The notes beneath the pieces were generated by a model, which ran no database searches, was not told the origin of the DNA, and saw only the letters and a program-made list of their open reading frames with translations. Positions 51,990 through 64,000 of a stretch of DNA of 64,000 nt are shown here, one piece after another. Made by a program: the position numbers and the translations under genes. The DNA comes from Hansfordia pulvinata (taxonomy: Eukaryota > Ascomycota > Sordariomycetes > Xylariales). The stretch covers positions 1,364,001 to 1,428,000 of the forward strand of contig BJKQ01000013.1 in assembly GCA_006538405.1 (NCBI GenBank), written 5' to 3'. How positions within the stretch are numbered: position 1 is the first letter of the stretch; each line of letters opens with the position of its first letter.

Positions 51990-53230
51990 TCACTGATACA
52001 TTCCTAATAGATTTAAGGTTTTTAAAGAACAATTGATTATATAACTTAACATATAACATTTCTCGAATATTTGAAGTATTTTATTTTATTTCACTTGATA
52101 TCGCGTTTTTAAATGTTCTTACATAGCTTATATTTAATTAAATAATTTAATTTACTATAAAATGCATAAAGAAGCAATTATTAAATTCTAAATAAAGAAT
52201 TAAAAATAGATAATAAACAATGAATAATAAACAATTATTATTAACTTAAAGTTACAGTATTTTACGTGAACATATCACTTTACAAATATAATTAAATAAG
52301 CTATTATTAAGAAGATTATAGCTTATATTAAAGTTGTGAATTACCCATTTTTTCAGTTTAAACGTAAGTGAAATAATTTTTATAAATTAAATACATTAAT
52401 AAAGAAGGTAATTAAAAAGAATTATTTGAGTAACTTATATAGGTTTAAGCGACTTAAAAGTGAATTTATATATTTATAATCAATTAATAATATATAAAAT
52501 TATAAGATTAAAGTATAATTGAATAACAAAATAAGATTTATATAAGTTATTCTTTTATAATGCTTACATAAGAGTTAAAACTAAGTAAGCTTTATAACTT
52601 GTAAAGTATTTAAACATTGCTTTAGAACTATATACACTTCGTATAAGTAATATTAGAATTTAATTGTACTTATTATACATGAAAAATAAGTGAATAATTA
52701 AGCTAATATATAGGGTTCAACATTCAGAACTATATAGCATTATAAAGTAATATATTCCTTAAGTTAATATTACAGCTTAATTTAATACTTCAATATATAT
52801 ATATTTATATATATATATAATTAATAATATTAATATAAAAACTGATTTAACTTAAGACTTAAAAACATAAAGCGTACTTCAAATTATATTTTTTTATTAA
52901 AATTGATACTTATAAGCGAATGTTTCGATAAATCTTAAATTTAAAATATTATTCAATATAAAATAGTAATGATATTACTATAACCATGTAGTAAATAATA
53001 ATAACTTATTCTTAATAATTTTTTCTACTCCTCTCCGGTAACGTGTTTTAATCCGGTTTATATTTTCCTTCTTACAACTATAAATTTTGATTTATAGATA
53101 TATTATTTATAGTTCAATACTTATATACTTAAGTTCTTAATACCTTGTTTAAAAGCTATGCTTTCTTTTTTAAAACCGTTTATTTTAATAATAGCTTTAA
53201 ATTATAAACACTTTCATATTTCATAAGTTA

Positions 53231-53274
53231 AAACTATGTTTATATTAATTATAAACTATGTTTATATTAATTAT
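53231..53274 (+). repeat. 22-bp perfect tandem duplication
   Basis: Two identical 22-base units begin at 53231 and 53253, with a partial third copy from 53276. It lies in the AT-rich block. Confidence 0.9.
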
Positions 53275-53898
53275 CAAACTATGTTTTATAATAACTATTT
53301 TTATGTTTAAAACTTTTTATAATATTTAATAACTTATTAGTTTCGTACTATATAAGTTAAAAAATTTATATGTACTTTTATGTTTAAAAGCGTCTCGATC
53401 GTTTTATTAAAGTGTATAATATAATTATTATAATAAAGAATAGTGTCAAAGTTACGCATCAGGTTTTATAGTTTTAATAAATATTTATAACATTATTTGT
53501 TATAATAACCTTTTACCTTTTAATTATATTCATCGCTATTTAAGGTTAAGAAGTATTTATTAATGACCGTTAAATAAAGCTTGAATTAATATCTTATTAA
53601 ATAATAAAAAATAAAAAACTTTAAAATTTTATTCTATAGAAAAACGGACTATAATAATGTTTATTTAATTAGCTTATTTTGAATTAAAACTTAACCTCAC
53701 GTTTTTTATTATAAACGAGATCCGGATTAATAGGTTTCACGTTAAAATATAATGAATAATAAATAAAGAAAAGTATAAAGTATACTTATATAAAGCTAGC
53801 CTTAGAAACCTTTCAGTATTTAATATGAAAGAGAATTGCTTCGAGGTTTAAAAACAGACATAAAGGAATACCTTAAAGTAAATAAATCTTATGACACA

Positions 53899-53934
53899 TC
53901 GTGCTTATAATATATACGTCGTGCTTATAATATA
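53899..53934 (+). repeat. 16-bp repeat, period 20
   Basis: TCGTGCTTATAATATA occurs at 53899 and 53919. Confidence 0.85.
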
Positions 53935-56513
53935 ATGATATTTATATGAAAAACGATTTTGAATACTTAAACGTTAAAAACCTTTCTTATACTTAAATTA
54001 AGTAAAAGAGTACAATATATATATCAATTAACTAACTGTTATTTATTTACGTTTTAAAACCGCGCTTTTAATCTCGGGACCTGGTCTTTATTTTATAACC
54101 ATTAAAAGGAACAGCTTTTTATAATTAATCCATTTTGCTTATTTAATCAAATGATCTCGCGCGTGTATATATGATTATAGTATTCGAACCCGTTGAAGCA
54201 TAGCCGTGAGATCGTGACGAACCATTCACCGTAATTAAGGCTTAACCCTTAAAATCAGATTAATAAATATTTAACATTCATTTTACTTATTGCCTATATG
54301 TATTAAACACGAATTAAATAATGTGAATATTAATAACTTTCACATCTTAAGTGCCGCAGCTATGTATTATAAGACTGAGCTAAAGGCTGGAGTTCTTAAA
54401 GAATGTTTAAGTATAGACCAATTAGAAATTTTTAGCTATTTTCAACTTTATTAATAGCGTACAAGGCCTTTTACGACCTTCGAAAAATATGTTTTATTTA
54501 AGGGATTACGACTCGGCCGATAGTTTTTACGTAAGCAGTGATTATTATCTTCGGCCGTGCTTCACCTCTTTATATATTAATATTAACCAATTTTGCTTTT
54601 TTAAAAAGCCGCCGTTTTATTGTTCGTAAGCTTCGAATAGCTGAAAAAAAATATTGTTTTCATCACTATTCACTTATATGCCCGTTTTAGCAATTAAACA
54701 CTCGCGTAAGTAAGTATACTTGACCAGCGGGCGCGGAGAATTATATATATCGAGAAATGAATTAATAAGAAGCTAAAGATATAGTAAAAAAACGAATATC
54801 TCGTACGCGTGCTCTTTATAAATATAATATAAACACTTATATAATTATAACCTTAAAATAAATTTAATTATAACTTACTTAGTAAAGTTCACGATTTTAT
54901 AAGTAAAGCGTATATATGTATGTATATACGGACGCAAGAAATAAAATAAGGTATAATCGGTATATTAAATAAATGAAAAGAAAAACGTTAAATTTCAAGC
55001 TTTTTGCTACTTAAAGGATATATTTACGGCTTATAATAAGTTTAATTATAAGTGAAATAAAAGCGTAAAGTACCGCGCTTTTAATATTACCGCTTATATA
55101 AGGAGTACCGCCCGACTGATAACGCTTTTTATATAAAATAAAATTCAATATGTTTAAAGAAAAATTTTTAAAGTTATTTAATAATTTATGTTAATTTAAT
55201 AATTAATTTTGAAAAGTTAATAAATAAGTGATTATAATTAATTAAATAAAAAATTATTTTTAATTAAAGTTGGATTAAAGAACTTTCAACGTAAGGTAAC
55301 GTAAATTTATATTACATTTCTTTACTTACGTAATATTTATAAAGTAATTAAGAAAATAAAATCTCTTATTAAAACTATTTATAATACTTTAAGACTTCTT
55401 AAAAAATAACATATAAATCAAAATAATAAAATGTTTTATTTATAATATAATATTCATCTTTCAAAATTTTCGCTAATAAAAGATTCATATCCTTTATGAT
55501 CTTTGTAAAGGTAATTTAAGTAAGTAATTCAATTATTTATTTAAATGTAAACTCTCGTATAAATAACTTACGGGAATTAAGAGCTACTTATTTGACTTTT
55601 TAAATTTACATTTCAATTATAAGTAATTTCACCTTACTTTTAAATCTTTTTGAATAGTTTAATTTCGGCGTTTTCATAATAATTATATAAAGATAATAAG
55701 TATTATAATCTTTTTACTTATAAAAGCAAACAAAACTAGTTACTTTCTTTTTTTATTATTGTTTTAACCAATCATTTTATAATTAATAATAGCTGATTTA
55801 AAATTTAAAGATTTGAAAACGATGATATCTTTAAATTAAGTCGTTTTCTTTAAAGCCTTTTTAAAGTGACTTCTACTTCAGCGCGTGAATAATTCGTTTG
55901 ATTAAAAAGCGTCGTCGTACATCTATTGATTTTATCTCGGTGGAATAACACCTTATATAAGTAAGTATTAAGCAAAGTATTAAGCAATATTTATGAATAT
56001 TGAAGTACACTTTTTTATAATGAATTATAAAACTGAAAGTTAAATTTCTTAGTAACATACACTTAATTATTATAGAATATAATAATAAATATTAATTTAT
56101 TTAAACTTCGAAAGATTTATAGGTAAAAGTATTATATTAAAGCATGAAAGCATATGATCATAAAAAGTGCGGTCGATTTAACTGAATCTATTTTCTTTAA
56201 GGTGTTCGAATATAGAAATCTTAAAACTTAAATAAATAAGTTTTAAACTTAAGTTATATTATTAAACTTGCCTTATAAGTAAGCACTTAAAGTCACTTAA
56301 AAGGGTGACTCTTTTATTACACGTGAATTAGCTTACGTATATGTTAAGTTTACTGAAAGATTCGTATTATTTAATATAATATATAATCTTTAACTAATAT
56401 TTTTAATAAGGTTGATAATTAAATCGACTTAAACTATAAAAGTAAATGCCTCACGTAATTAATCTGCACGACTTTCGACTTATATAAGCTTCTTATGTTA
56501 TTAATTTAATAAT

Positions 56514-56527
56514 AACTCGCGTGAGTT
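56514..56527 (+). repeat. Palindrome-family element AACTCGCGTGAGTT
   Basis: This is the exact reverse complement of the element at 59307, so the family is present in both orientations. Confidence 0.7.
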
Positions 56528-58049
56528 AAAGTACTTTATAAATTAGCTTACGAACTTATAAAAAATGTTTTTTTTTAAGTAAAAAGAGGGAAGATTGAAA
56601 AAGAATTTTTCTTTAGATAATCAAATCTTTTATATAAGACGTTGGAATAAAATCCAATTTTTAAAGATATATACACATTAATGAATAAGTTAAGTTTGAG
56701 TTAAATAAGCTATGAATGATTAATGAGTATTACTTTTAAGCCTGATTCATTATTTAAAGAACTTAAATAAAATAATTTAAACTCGTGAGTTAGTCTTTAA
56801 ATTATAAACAATTTAAAGTTATAAAACTTTATATGCTAGCTTAAAATAACATGAGCTTATATATAAGCTAGCGAAATTGCTGATTTGAAGTCATTAACTT
56901 GCTTACTTTTGAGTTAACTTAACACTATATAAGAAAAGAGACTTAACCGAGCTTAATATAATACGCTTTTTAATATATATAAATATTAGTTCTTCAACTA
57001 TTTATAACAAGTTTTAATCAAAACGACAAATATTTATAAAATTAAAAGTTTAAATTCGGGAGTAAGCTTTTATATAACTCAAAGTGGCTTACGTGGATTA
57101 ACTTAAAAAATCACAAGTCTTATAAATTTTAAATTGATTTCAAATCAGCTCTCGTAAATCACGGAGATTAATAGTCTTTTTAACTTTAACGTTAAGTTAT
57201 AAGAATAAGACCTAGTTTTAACTAAGTTATAAACTTTTATATTAATTATTGAAGTCAAAAAATAACTTACGTGAATCATTAACTTAAATGGACTGATCAC
57301 TTTACTTACTTATACTTATATATATATATATATCTTATATAAATCTATATTTATGTGGCTCACTTATTTTATTAATTTATAGAAAATGATTAAAATTTAA
57401 GTTATTTATAAGTTATCTCACAGATTCGTAATTAATCAAAGTAATGAGACTATATCATTTCAAGACTTTAAACTTATTAATAAAGTAAAATTAACTTATA
57501 TAATTTTTAAGATTACTTAATTTATTTAAGTTAGTTTATTCTGTTAAGGATAAGGATTCTTTACTTCAGCATATTCGTTTTCAATTCAACTTATTTAATT
57601 TTAGCTTAAACTTCATATGTCTCGTTTTACTTTATTTACCTTAATACTATTTGTTTCATTTAACATATATATCTCAGGTAGCTTAATTCATTTCGACTCA
57701 TATAATTGATCTTACTTATATTAACTGGTTTTAAGGAATATAGATATTTATTAAAACTTATTTATCTTAGTTTAGACTACTCGTTTTATTTAACATTAAG
57801 ATTGAATACCTTTAATTTAACTTATTAAACATAATTAAACTTATTTCCTTTTACGTATTACAGTTTATTTTTAAAATATCATTTATTTTAATAAGTATAA
57901 TATATTTAAACTAACTTACTTAATTTGCTTAATTTTAAATTATATAAAACGGGATTAAATTCTTTAATCACGAGTCTTAAGTAAACTTATAAGTCATCCA
58001 TAAAGAATTCACTTGAAATCCGTGGCTTTATTAAATAACGGAAGATGGT

Positions 58050-58063
58050 AACTCACGTGAGTT
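58050..58063 (+). repeat. 14-bp perfect palindrome AACTCACGTGAGTT
   Basis: Centred on CACGTG. Related forms occur at 56514, 59307, 59358-59386, 59767 and 63770. It belongs to a dispersed family in the AT-rich block. Confidence 0.85.
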
Positions 58064-58185
58064 AGCTTATTTGCAGGGTTAGTGTTATGAGTCATAAATA
58101 TGAAGTCAACTTTTAAGTTATAAGCAACTTATATAAACTACCTTAAATCACTTATATTACTGATTCACGTAGGTTAATTAATATA

Positions 58186-58215
58186 GATTTTAAGTGATTT
58201 TAAGTGATTTTAAGT
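58186..58215 (+). repeat. 10-bp unit repeated three times
   Basis: GATTTTAAGT occurs three times head to tail, with no mismatch. Confidence 0.9.
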
Positions 58216-59357
58216 TATTAATAAGTTAATTCATTAAATTACTTTGCTTAATGCTTATAAATAACTTAATAAATGTAAAGCTTAGTTTTACCTTATGTTA
58301 CTAATTAAGATAGGCTTTAAAATAAACGTAATATAATTATTAATAAAAACGTGTAAGTCGATTTAATTAATTCATTATAATTATGATTCATTCATTAATA
58401 TTATATTATTGATAAATTATATACTTCTATATTATTTTACTCTTTCATACTTAACGAATAGTTTTTTTTTAAATCCGTCAGTGAACTTATAAGTAACTAA
58501 AGACTCATGTGAGTTACCTTTAAACAATAAAATGAGTAACTTAAATAGATTAAGATACACGTGAGCTGTTAGCGTATCTTTAGCCTTGGCTATATAAGCT
58601 TTGAGTTACTTAAAGTCAGCTTATTAATTTTATAGGTTTTTTTAAAAGTTATTTTTAAGTTAACTCACGGATTTAATTTAATAATAATTAAACGAAATTT
58701 TAAGCAGTTTCTTATTATATAAATATTTTGAATTAAATAAACTAAACTTAAATAACTTAATTGAAGTATATCCTATATAGATATATAATATAAGATAAAA
58801 GTGTAAAATATTCAAAGTTACAGTCTTATAATCATATAAAAGCTTTCATATATATAACAAGTATTAATTCGAATTTAAACCCTTAATAAAAAAATATTTT
58901 AAGATCTACTAGTATAAGTTATATATAATATACACCACTTTATATATGATGTGCATTACTTGCTTTAACTTTATTTTAATCTACGTGTATTAAGTAAGTC
59001 TTATTTATAAATAATATATCTTAAGTTAATAGCATATCTTATTACTTAAAAATAAGTTTTATATAAATATATAAATCATCTTATTAATATTTAATAGTTA
59101 TTTTAAAATAAACTTATTAAAGTGGAATCCATAACCTCTAATATAAATAAACTTATTATAAGCTAAGATTATAAATAAGTTAAGTCGAGCTAACTTACGT
59201 GAGTTATTAAGTCAAGTGAGTTATTCATCCTTTTAATTTAAACTTATAAGGATTAAACTCGTATAAATCCGGATTACATAAATTATTTATTCTATTAATT
59301 TAAAATAACTCACGCGAGTTACTTTAAATTAGTTAAGTGAGTAACTTATATAAATCC

Positions 59358-59386
59358 GGATTCACGTGAATAACTCACGTGAATCC
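59358..59386 (+). repeat. Paired CACGTG palindromes
   Basis: Two CACGTG cores sit 15 bases apart and are flanked by GGATT and AATCC, so the 29-base segment is nearly a perfect inverted repeat. Confidence 0.8.
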
Positions 59387-60114
59387 GAGTTACTTATGAA
59401 TTAACTCACTAATTCATGCTATTTAATTTTAATTAATATATTGATTTATTATAAGCTTAATTTAAACTTAAATTCAACTTTTATTTACATAATTAACTTT
59501 AATTTAAATAATTAATTACTTTGAACTTAATATTCAAGTTTTTATAATTAAATTTAATTAGTAATTACTATTTAAATAATATACTATTTTAAGTACGTCT
59601 TTTTTCTACCTTTTATACCGCTTTTATATTGCTTTGATACTTAAAATTGCTTTATTATATCCGTGAATCAACTTATAAGTAACTCAAAGTAACTCAAGTG
59701 AATCAGTAAGTTCATTTAAAGAAAGTAACTCAGGTTCACATAAATCAGTAAAATCACTGATTTAAAGTGATTCACGTGAGTTACTCATGGATTAACTTAA
59801 GATTCATGATTCATAATATTAACCTTGCTTTTTAGCTTACTCACGGACTTATATATAATGAAATAAAGTAAGTAGATTTATATGTAATTAAAGTTTTTTA
59901 TATTATAAGTAGGAAACCGCGTGATTTACTTTATAATCTTAGCTTTACGTACTTAAATTCAACTTATTAAGTATATTCTTAAGTATTAAACTGAAAAATT
60001 ATATAACACGCTTTATATAATCAAAATTATTAATAGAAAAGAGCTAAAAAACAAATCGTTAATCTATTAAGTTTATAACGGGCACTTATTATTAATTAAG
60101 TACTTACTATAAAC

Positions 60115-60165
60115 TTTTACCTTTAAAAACTGTTATTCGTTTTTACCTTTCAAAACTGTTATTCG
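60115..60165 (+). repeat. 25-bp tandem repeat, two copies
   Basis: Two 25-base units (60115-60139, 60141-60165) differ at one position and are separated by one T. Confidence 0.9.
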
Positions 60166-63100
60166 CTTTTCAATTTTTTATTCTGCTTATGTGTTTCTTA
60201 TTTAAGTACTGCGCTAAGTTAAGGAAAACACCACCTTATTTAAAGATGTTCTTTAACTACCAGGCCTTCCTCGTACACTGTACGCGGGACTGATCTCTTA
60301 TAAGACGCTTAAGCGAAACGAAAGAAGGGGGATAGGAGGAGACAAGAAATTAAGAGGCCTTTAACTTAAAGGTCTTAATAAGCATTACTTAATTTAATGA
60401 TTTTTGCTTAATTAATTACCACGGCTTAATTAAGTACCTTTAATCACGTGATTTAACTTAAGTAATTAACTTAACTTAATTAAATAGCTTAACTTAATTA
60501 AGTCTTCTTTAATATATAACCCGACTTAACTAATCAGCCTAGTTTAATCAACCAACTTAACTTAATCAAGTGTTTTAAAAATATAGTTAAGCTTAATTCA
60601 AGGGACGGACTTAATTAAGCCGTCTCGCAGGTTTTTAAGGCTAAGTAAGGGAGGTTTATAACTTATGCTTAATCATGATATAAGGTAAGGCTAGGTCCAG
60701 CTGATTAAGCATACGCGTTCCGTAAGGATGTAAAAATTTTAAAAGAGGGAAGGCTTAAGGTTCTTTATTTTAAGGCTATAAAAAGAGAGCTGTACTTATA
60801 AGTGCGCGCGGGAGTGCTTTAATAATAGTATTAATAATACATTGTCCTTACCTTAACGTAATACTTTTACTCGTTTAAAGTTCTTTAATATCTTCGATTC
60901 TTTACTTAACATAATTTCTTATAATTAACATAACTTATTTAAATGTTTTTAATATATCTTTAATTATTTAACTTAATATGTTATAAAACACGTTTCATAT
61001 ATTATTACTCGCTTTTATATTTATATTCCGTTTATGTCTTTTTTATTTTAGTATCTTTACTCGTTTTTATTCATTTTACTCTTTCGACTTTTTACTTCTT
61101 ATAACTTCTTTTATTTAATATAAATCATCTTATTAAGTTTAATAGATTTCAATAAGCTTTTTTTTATTACTTAAAAAACTTATCTCGCTTATTAAAATTT
61201 ATTTAATTTAATATAGCTTGTTTTATTTAAGCCTACTCGGTTATTTTACTTTAATGATATTCACTTAATTAATATCGTTATATTTAACTTTACTTAATAA
61301 GTAAAATCCACACGTTTCATTCAGTTAAAATAATATGTCTTATTTTATATAACCATATAATAATAGTTTCATTATGTTTATTTCATTCATTATTATTAGC
61401 TTTTTCGAAAAGAAATTTGAAATTATAACACTAAATCCGTGAGTTTACTAAAAGTTAAATTAAAAAGTTTATAGAATTCAAAGTGTAATAACATTAATAA
61501 GCTATGAAACCGTAAGTTAACTTATAAGTATTGACAATTCACGTGGATTAAGCCACGTAAATTCTTATAGATAAAGTTAATAAAGTATATAAGTTAGCTC
61601 GACTTAACTGGTTTTTTACACGGTGATTTAAATTCATAAGGAGTTTCGAAAGTGTAAGAAATCTTAAGTTAATGGTTTAAAATCTTTAAAATAACTTATA
61701 AAAAGCTTGAAGTAATTTACATGAGTTGATAAACTGGTTTAAATTCACGTAAATACAAGTGGACTACTTATTTAATTATATTAAATTAGCTGAAACTAGT
61801 TTATATAAGTTACTTATGAGGTAGCCTTAAAATAATATCTTATAGACTTAAAACCAATAACAGCTTAAAGCTATTAATAATATAAATGAAAAGAAAGTTA
61901 AATAAGATACATAGATAAAGTAAAGTAAAGTGTAGTTTTTAAAGTAATTAAATTAACGTAAAGATAACTATAAGTGTATTAATGTAATTTTATATAATTA
62001 ATAAAAACTATTTAAAGACAGTTAATAAGACTACGTCTTTATTTTTCATATAATAAAACTTAAGTATATTGATTTAATAAATTCAAAATATGAATAATAA
62101 ATTAACGTAGTTTCTTTATTTTTTTTCATTTAAAGAGTCTATATAAGCTCACGTAATATAGAAGGTAGCGTGAAGTTAAAGATTACAGTGTAACGAGTTT
62201 AAGTTAAATGTGGTTCAATTAAGAAAGGTTTTCATTAAACCATAGTTAACATATTATTTTAATAACTTATTTATTAAACTTACTTATTAAACTTATTTAT
62301 TTGACTTAAGTTATTAGTTTGATTTTCAATTTATAATATATAAGTAACGACGGCATTCTTATTAAATAAAGTTAACAATATTGTGATTAAAGCGTTTTAC
62401 TTATAGTAAGAAAAGTTAATAATAAGTCATCCCGAATTAATTAACGTGAGTTCATAAAACTATATAAGATACTCACCTCTTTAATTTAAACTTTTTAAAT
62501 TATTAATCTTATTTATTCAAAACAGTTCACGTAGCTTTAAGCTACTTAAGAGGTAACTCCCGGATTAAATTGATTCTCTTTTAATCTTTCAATATAATAA
62601 AAGCTTCACTTTAAATTAAGATAATTTTAAAGTGTTATATCAATTTCAATTCATCTTTTTACTTAAAGGTAACTTAAAAATGTTTTTCAATAATTTATAT
62701 TCCTTAGTATTTTTTAATATAAAACTTCATAAAAAGTTAAATCTTTAAAAAAGAGAATTAAATTTTAAGATTTCTTTTTAAACTGTGAAACAACTTATAA
62801 ATAACTTAAAGTAACTTATATCAAATAGAATTCTTACTTAATATAACGTGAGTTTATATAAGTCAGTGAAAGTATTAAGATAAAGTAATTAACGTGGGTT
62901 ACTTTTAAGTTATCGTAAGATTTAAAGTCTTGATATTTAACTTTTCTTATAAAGGTTATTTCACGCTTAATAACGGTTTTTAATATTAATGTATAACAAA
63001 TAAAGTATAGAAGTTTAAAAATTACGTTTAAGCTATAAGATGCCGGCTGAGTCGTAGTTTAATAGATTATCGTTTCTCTTATTAATATCATATATGTATT

Positions 63101-64000
63101 AATACTCTTTTAATTACGCTGTCTTTTTAATGAATGACGTTAAGAATTTATCAGTTATTAATCTTAATAAAAGATAAAATATTAATTTATGATATAAGAG
63201 ACTTTTAACGTGAATAAAATATCTATAAAGCGTTATTAATAAAAATAGTTCATGAACCGGGAATTAAATAAAAGTTGCTTTTATAAACGCTTACCCGCTT
63301 TTATACCTTAAATAATAATTGTTATAAGTATTACTTTTAGTTTAGCTTTGTTTAATTTTTACTCTATTATCACGGCTATTTTATTCCTGAATATGATCTA
63401 AATATTATTAAATACCAGTTTATTTAAAAGAATTAAAAATAAGAATTGATTTAATTAATTACATAACAATAAAGCTTAATAATACGTATGAAATTAAATC
63501 ATATCATTTTATAATTATTAAGGTTAATGAAAAGCCAACTCGGGTTAACTTAAGTGAGTGAATACAAGTGAGTCCGAGCTCGCGTAAATGATATACTTTA
63601 TTAATTTAAAGTAACTTACGTAACTATAAGTCATTTCTTAATTAATTCACGTATTTGAACTATTTAAATTTAAATTAATAAGCAATGAGTAATAAGGTTA
63701 ATAATGAGTTAACTTAAGTTAATTTATATAAGTTTTTAACTTACGTGAGCTACTCACCCCTTTAATTTAAATTCACGTGAGTTAATTCACGGACCCACAG
63801 TTATTTGAAAATAATTATTTTTAAATAAGTTAAACCTATATATTAATTTAACCTGCGTATATTAAGATGACTTATGATTTGAAATTATTTAAAATTAGCT
63901 TTTTTAAGTTTTATTAAGATTAAAATGAGTTTAAATAAACTTAAAAACCTTAAGTATATTAAAATAGGTTTTTAGAATAAGTTAACGTGAATCCAGTAAT

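Larger units (their letters stand above)
51990..64000. other. AT-rich, gene-free block (probable RIP-mutated heterochromatin)
   Basis: From about 51,990 to the window end, composition shifts abruptly to about 80 per cent A+T (by eye), with stops in all frames; the longest frame is 61 codons. This resembles RIP-mutated repeat DNA of subtelomeres, pericentromeres or dead transposon arrays in filamentous ascomycetes. Small islands of higher GC survive (for example about 54,150-54,250 and 60,290-60,360). No transposase or reverse transcriptase remnant is recognisable to me. The block may continue beyond the window. Confidence 0.85.

Noticed and set aside
55873..56058. 61-codon frame in the AT-rich block
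   Set aside because: Composition (Ile, Tyr, Lys, Phe) is what AT-rich random DNA gives; no start context or homology.

Overview
The window looks like a chromosome arm segment from a filamentous ascomycete, most probably a Sordariomycete. The class is inferred from gene style, not from a phylogeny. Introns are short (47-290 nt), with GT..AG ends and CTGAC/CTAAC branch sites. The content is ordinary fungal housekeeping: EF-1alpha, Elp6, Atg3, Isd11, Sls1, Nse3, SF3b10 and eL37. There are no operons, no bacterial-type signals, no CRISPR array, and I saw no tRNA or rRNA gene.

Layout. 0.5-12 kb: phosphoserine phosphatase (-), PAPS reductase (+) and a 978-residue nuclear-looking protein with a long Ala-Glu-Pro repeat (-). 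13-19 kb: ISD11 (-), a two-finger MYND-like protein (-), the splicing factor SF3b10 (+) and the SMC5/6 subunit NSE3 (-). 19-30 kb: mitochondrial SLS1 (+), EF-1alpha (-) with a long GC-rich promoter, and a TRF-like telobox/Myb protein (-). 30-39 kb: GDT1 cation antiporter (+), L-rhamnose mutarotase family (+), a mitochondrial thioredoxin-like protein (-) and an MFS transporter (-). 42-50 kb: ELP6 (+), eL37 (-), ATG3 (+) and an AzgA-type purine permease (-). 50-52 kb is a gene-free flank. From about 52.0 kb to the window end there is a very AT-rich, gene-free block that looks like RIP-mutated heterochromatin (subtelomere, pericentromere or a dead repeat array).

The genes are independent units rather than a pathway cluster. 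No biosynthetic gene cluster or defence system is present.

Points deserving attention. (1) Five positions in four conserved genes (phosphoserine phosphatase, GDT1, the MFS transporter twice, ATG3) need exactly one extra base to restore a family-like reading frame, all in C/G-rich spots. This points to systematic consensus deletions, or less likely real decay. (2) A TTAGGG-type telobox lies 267 bp upstream of the gene for a TRF-like telobox protein. (3) The octamer TACGAGTA (or its complement) occurs at least 25 times, in every case I located outside coding exons, against 1-2 expected by chance. (4) The AT-rich block carries a dispersed CACGTG-centred palindrome family and several short tandem repeats.
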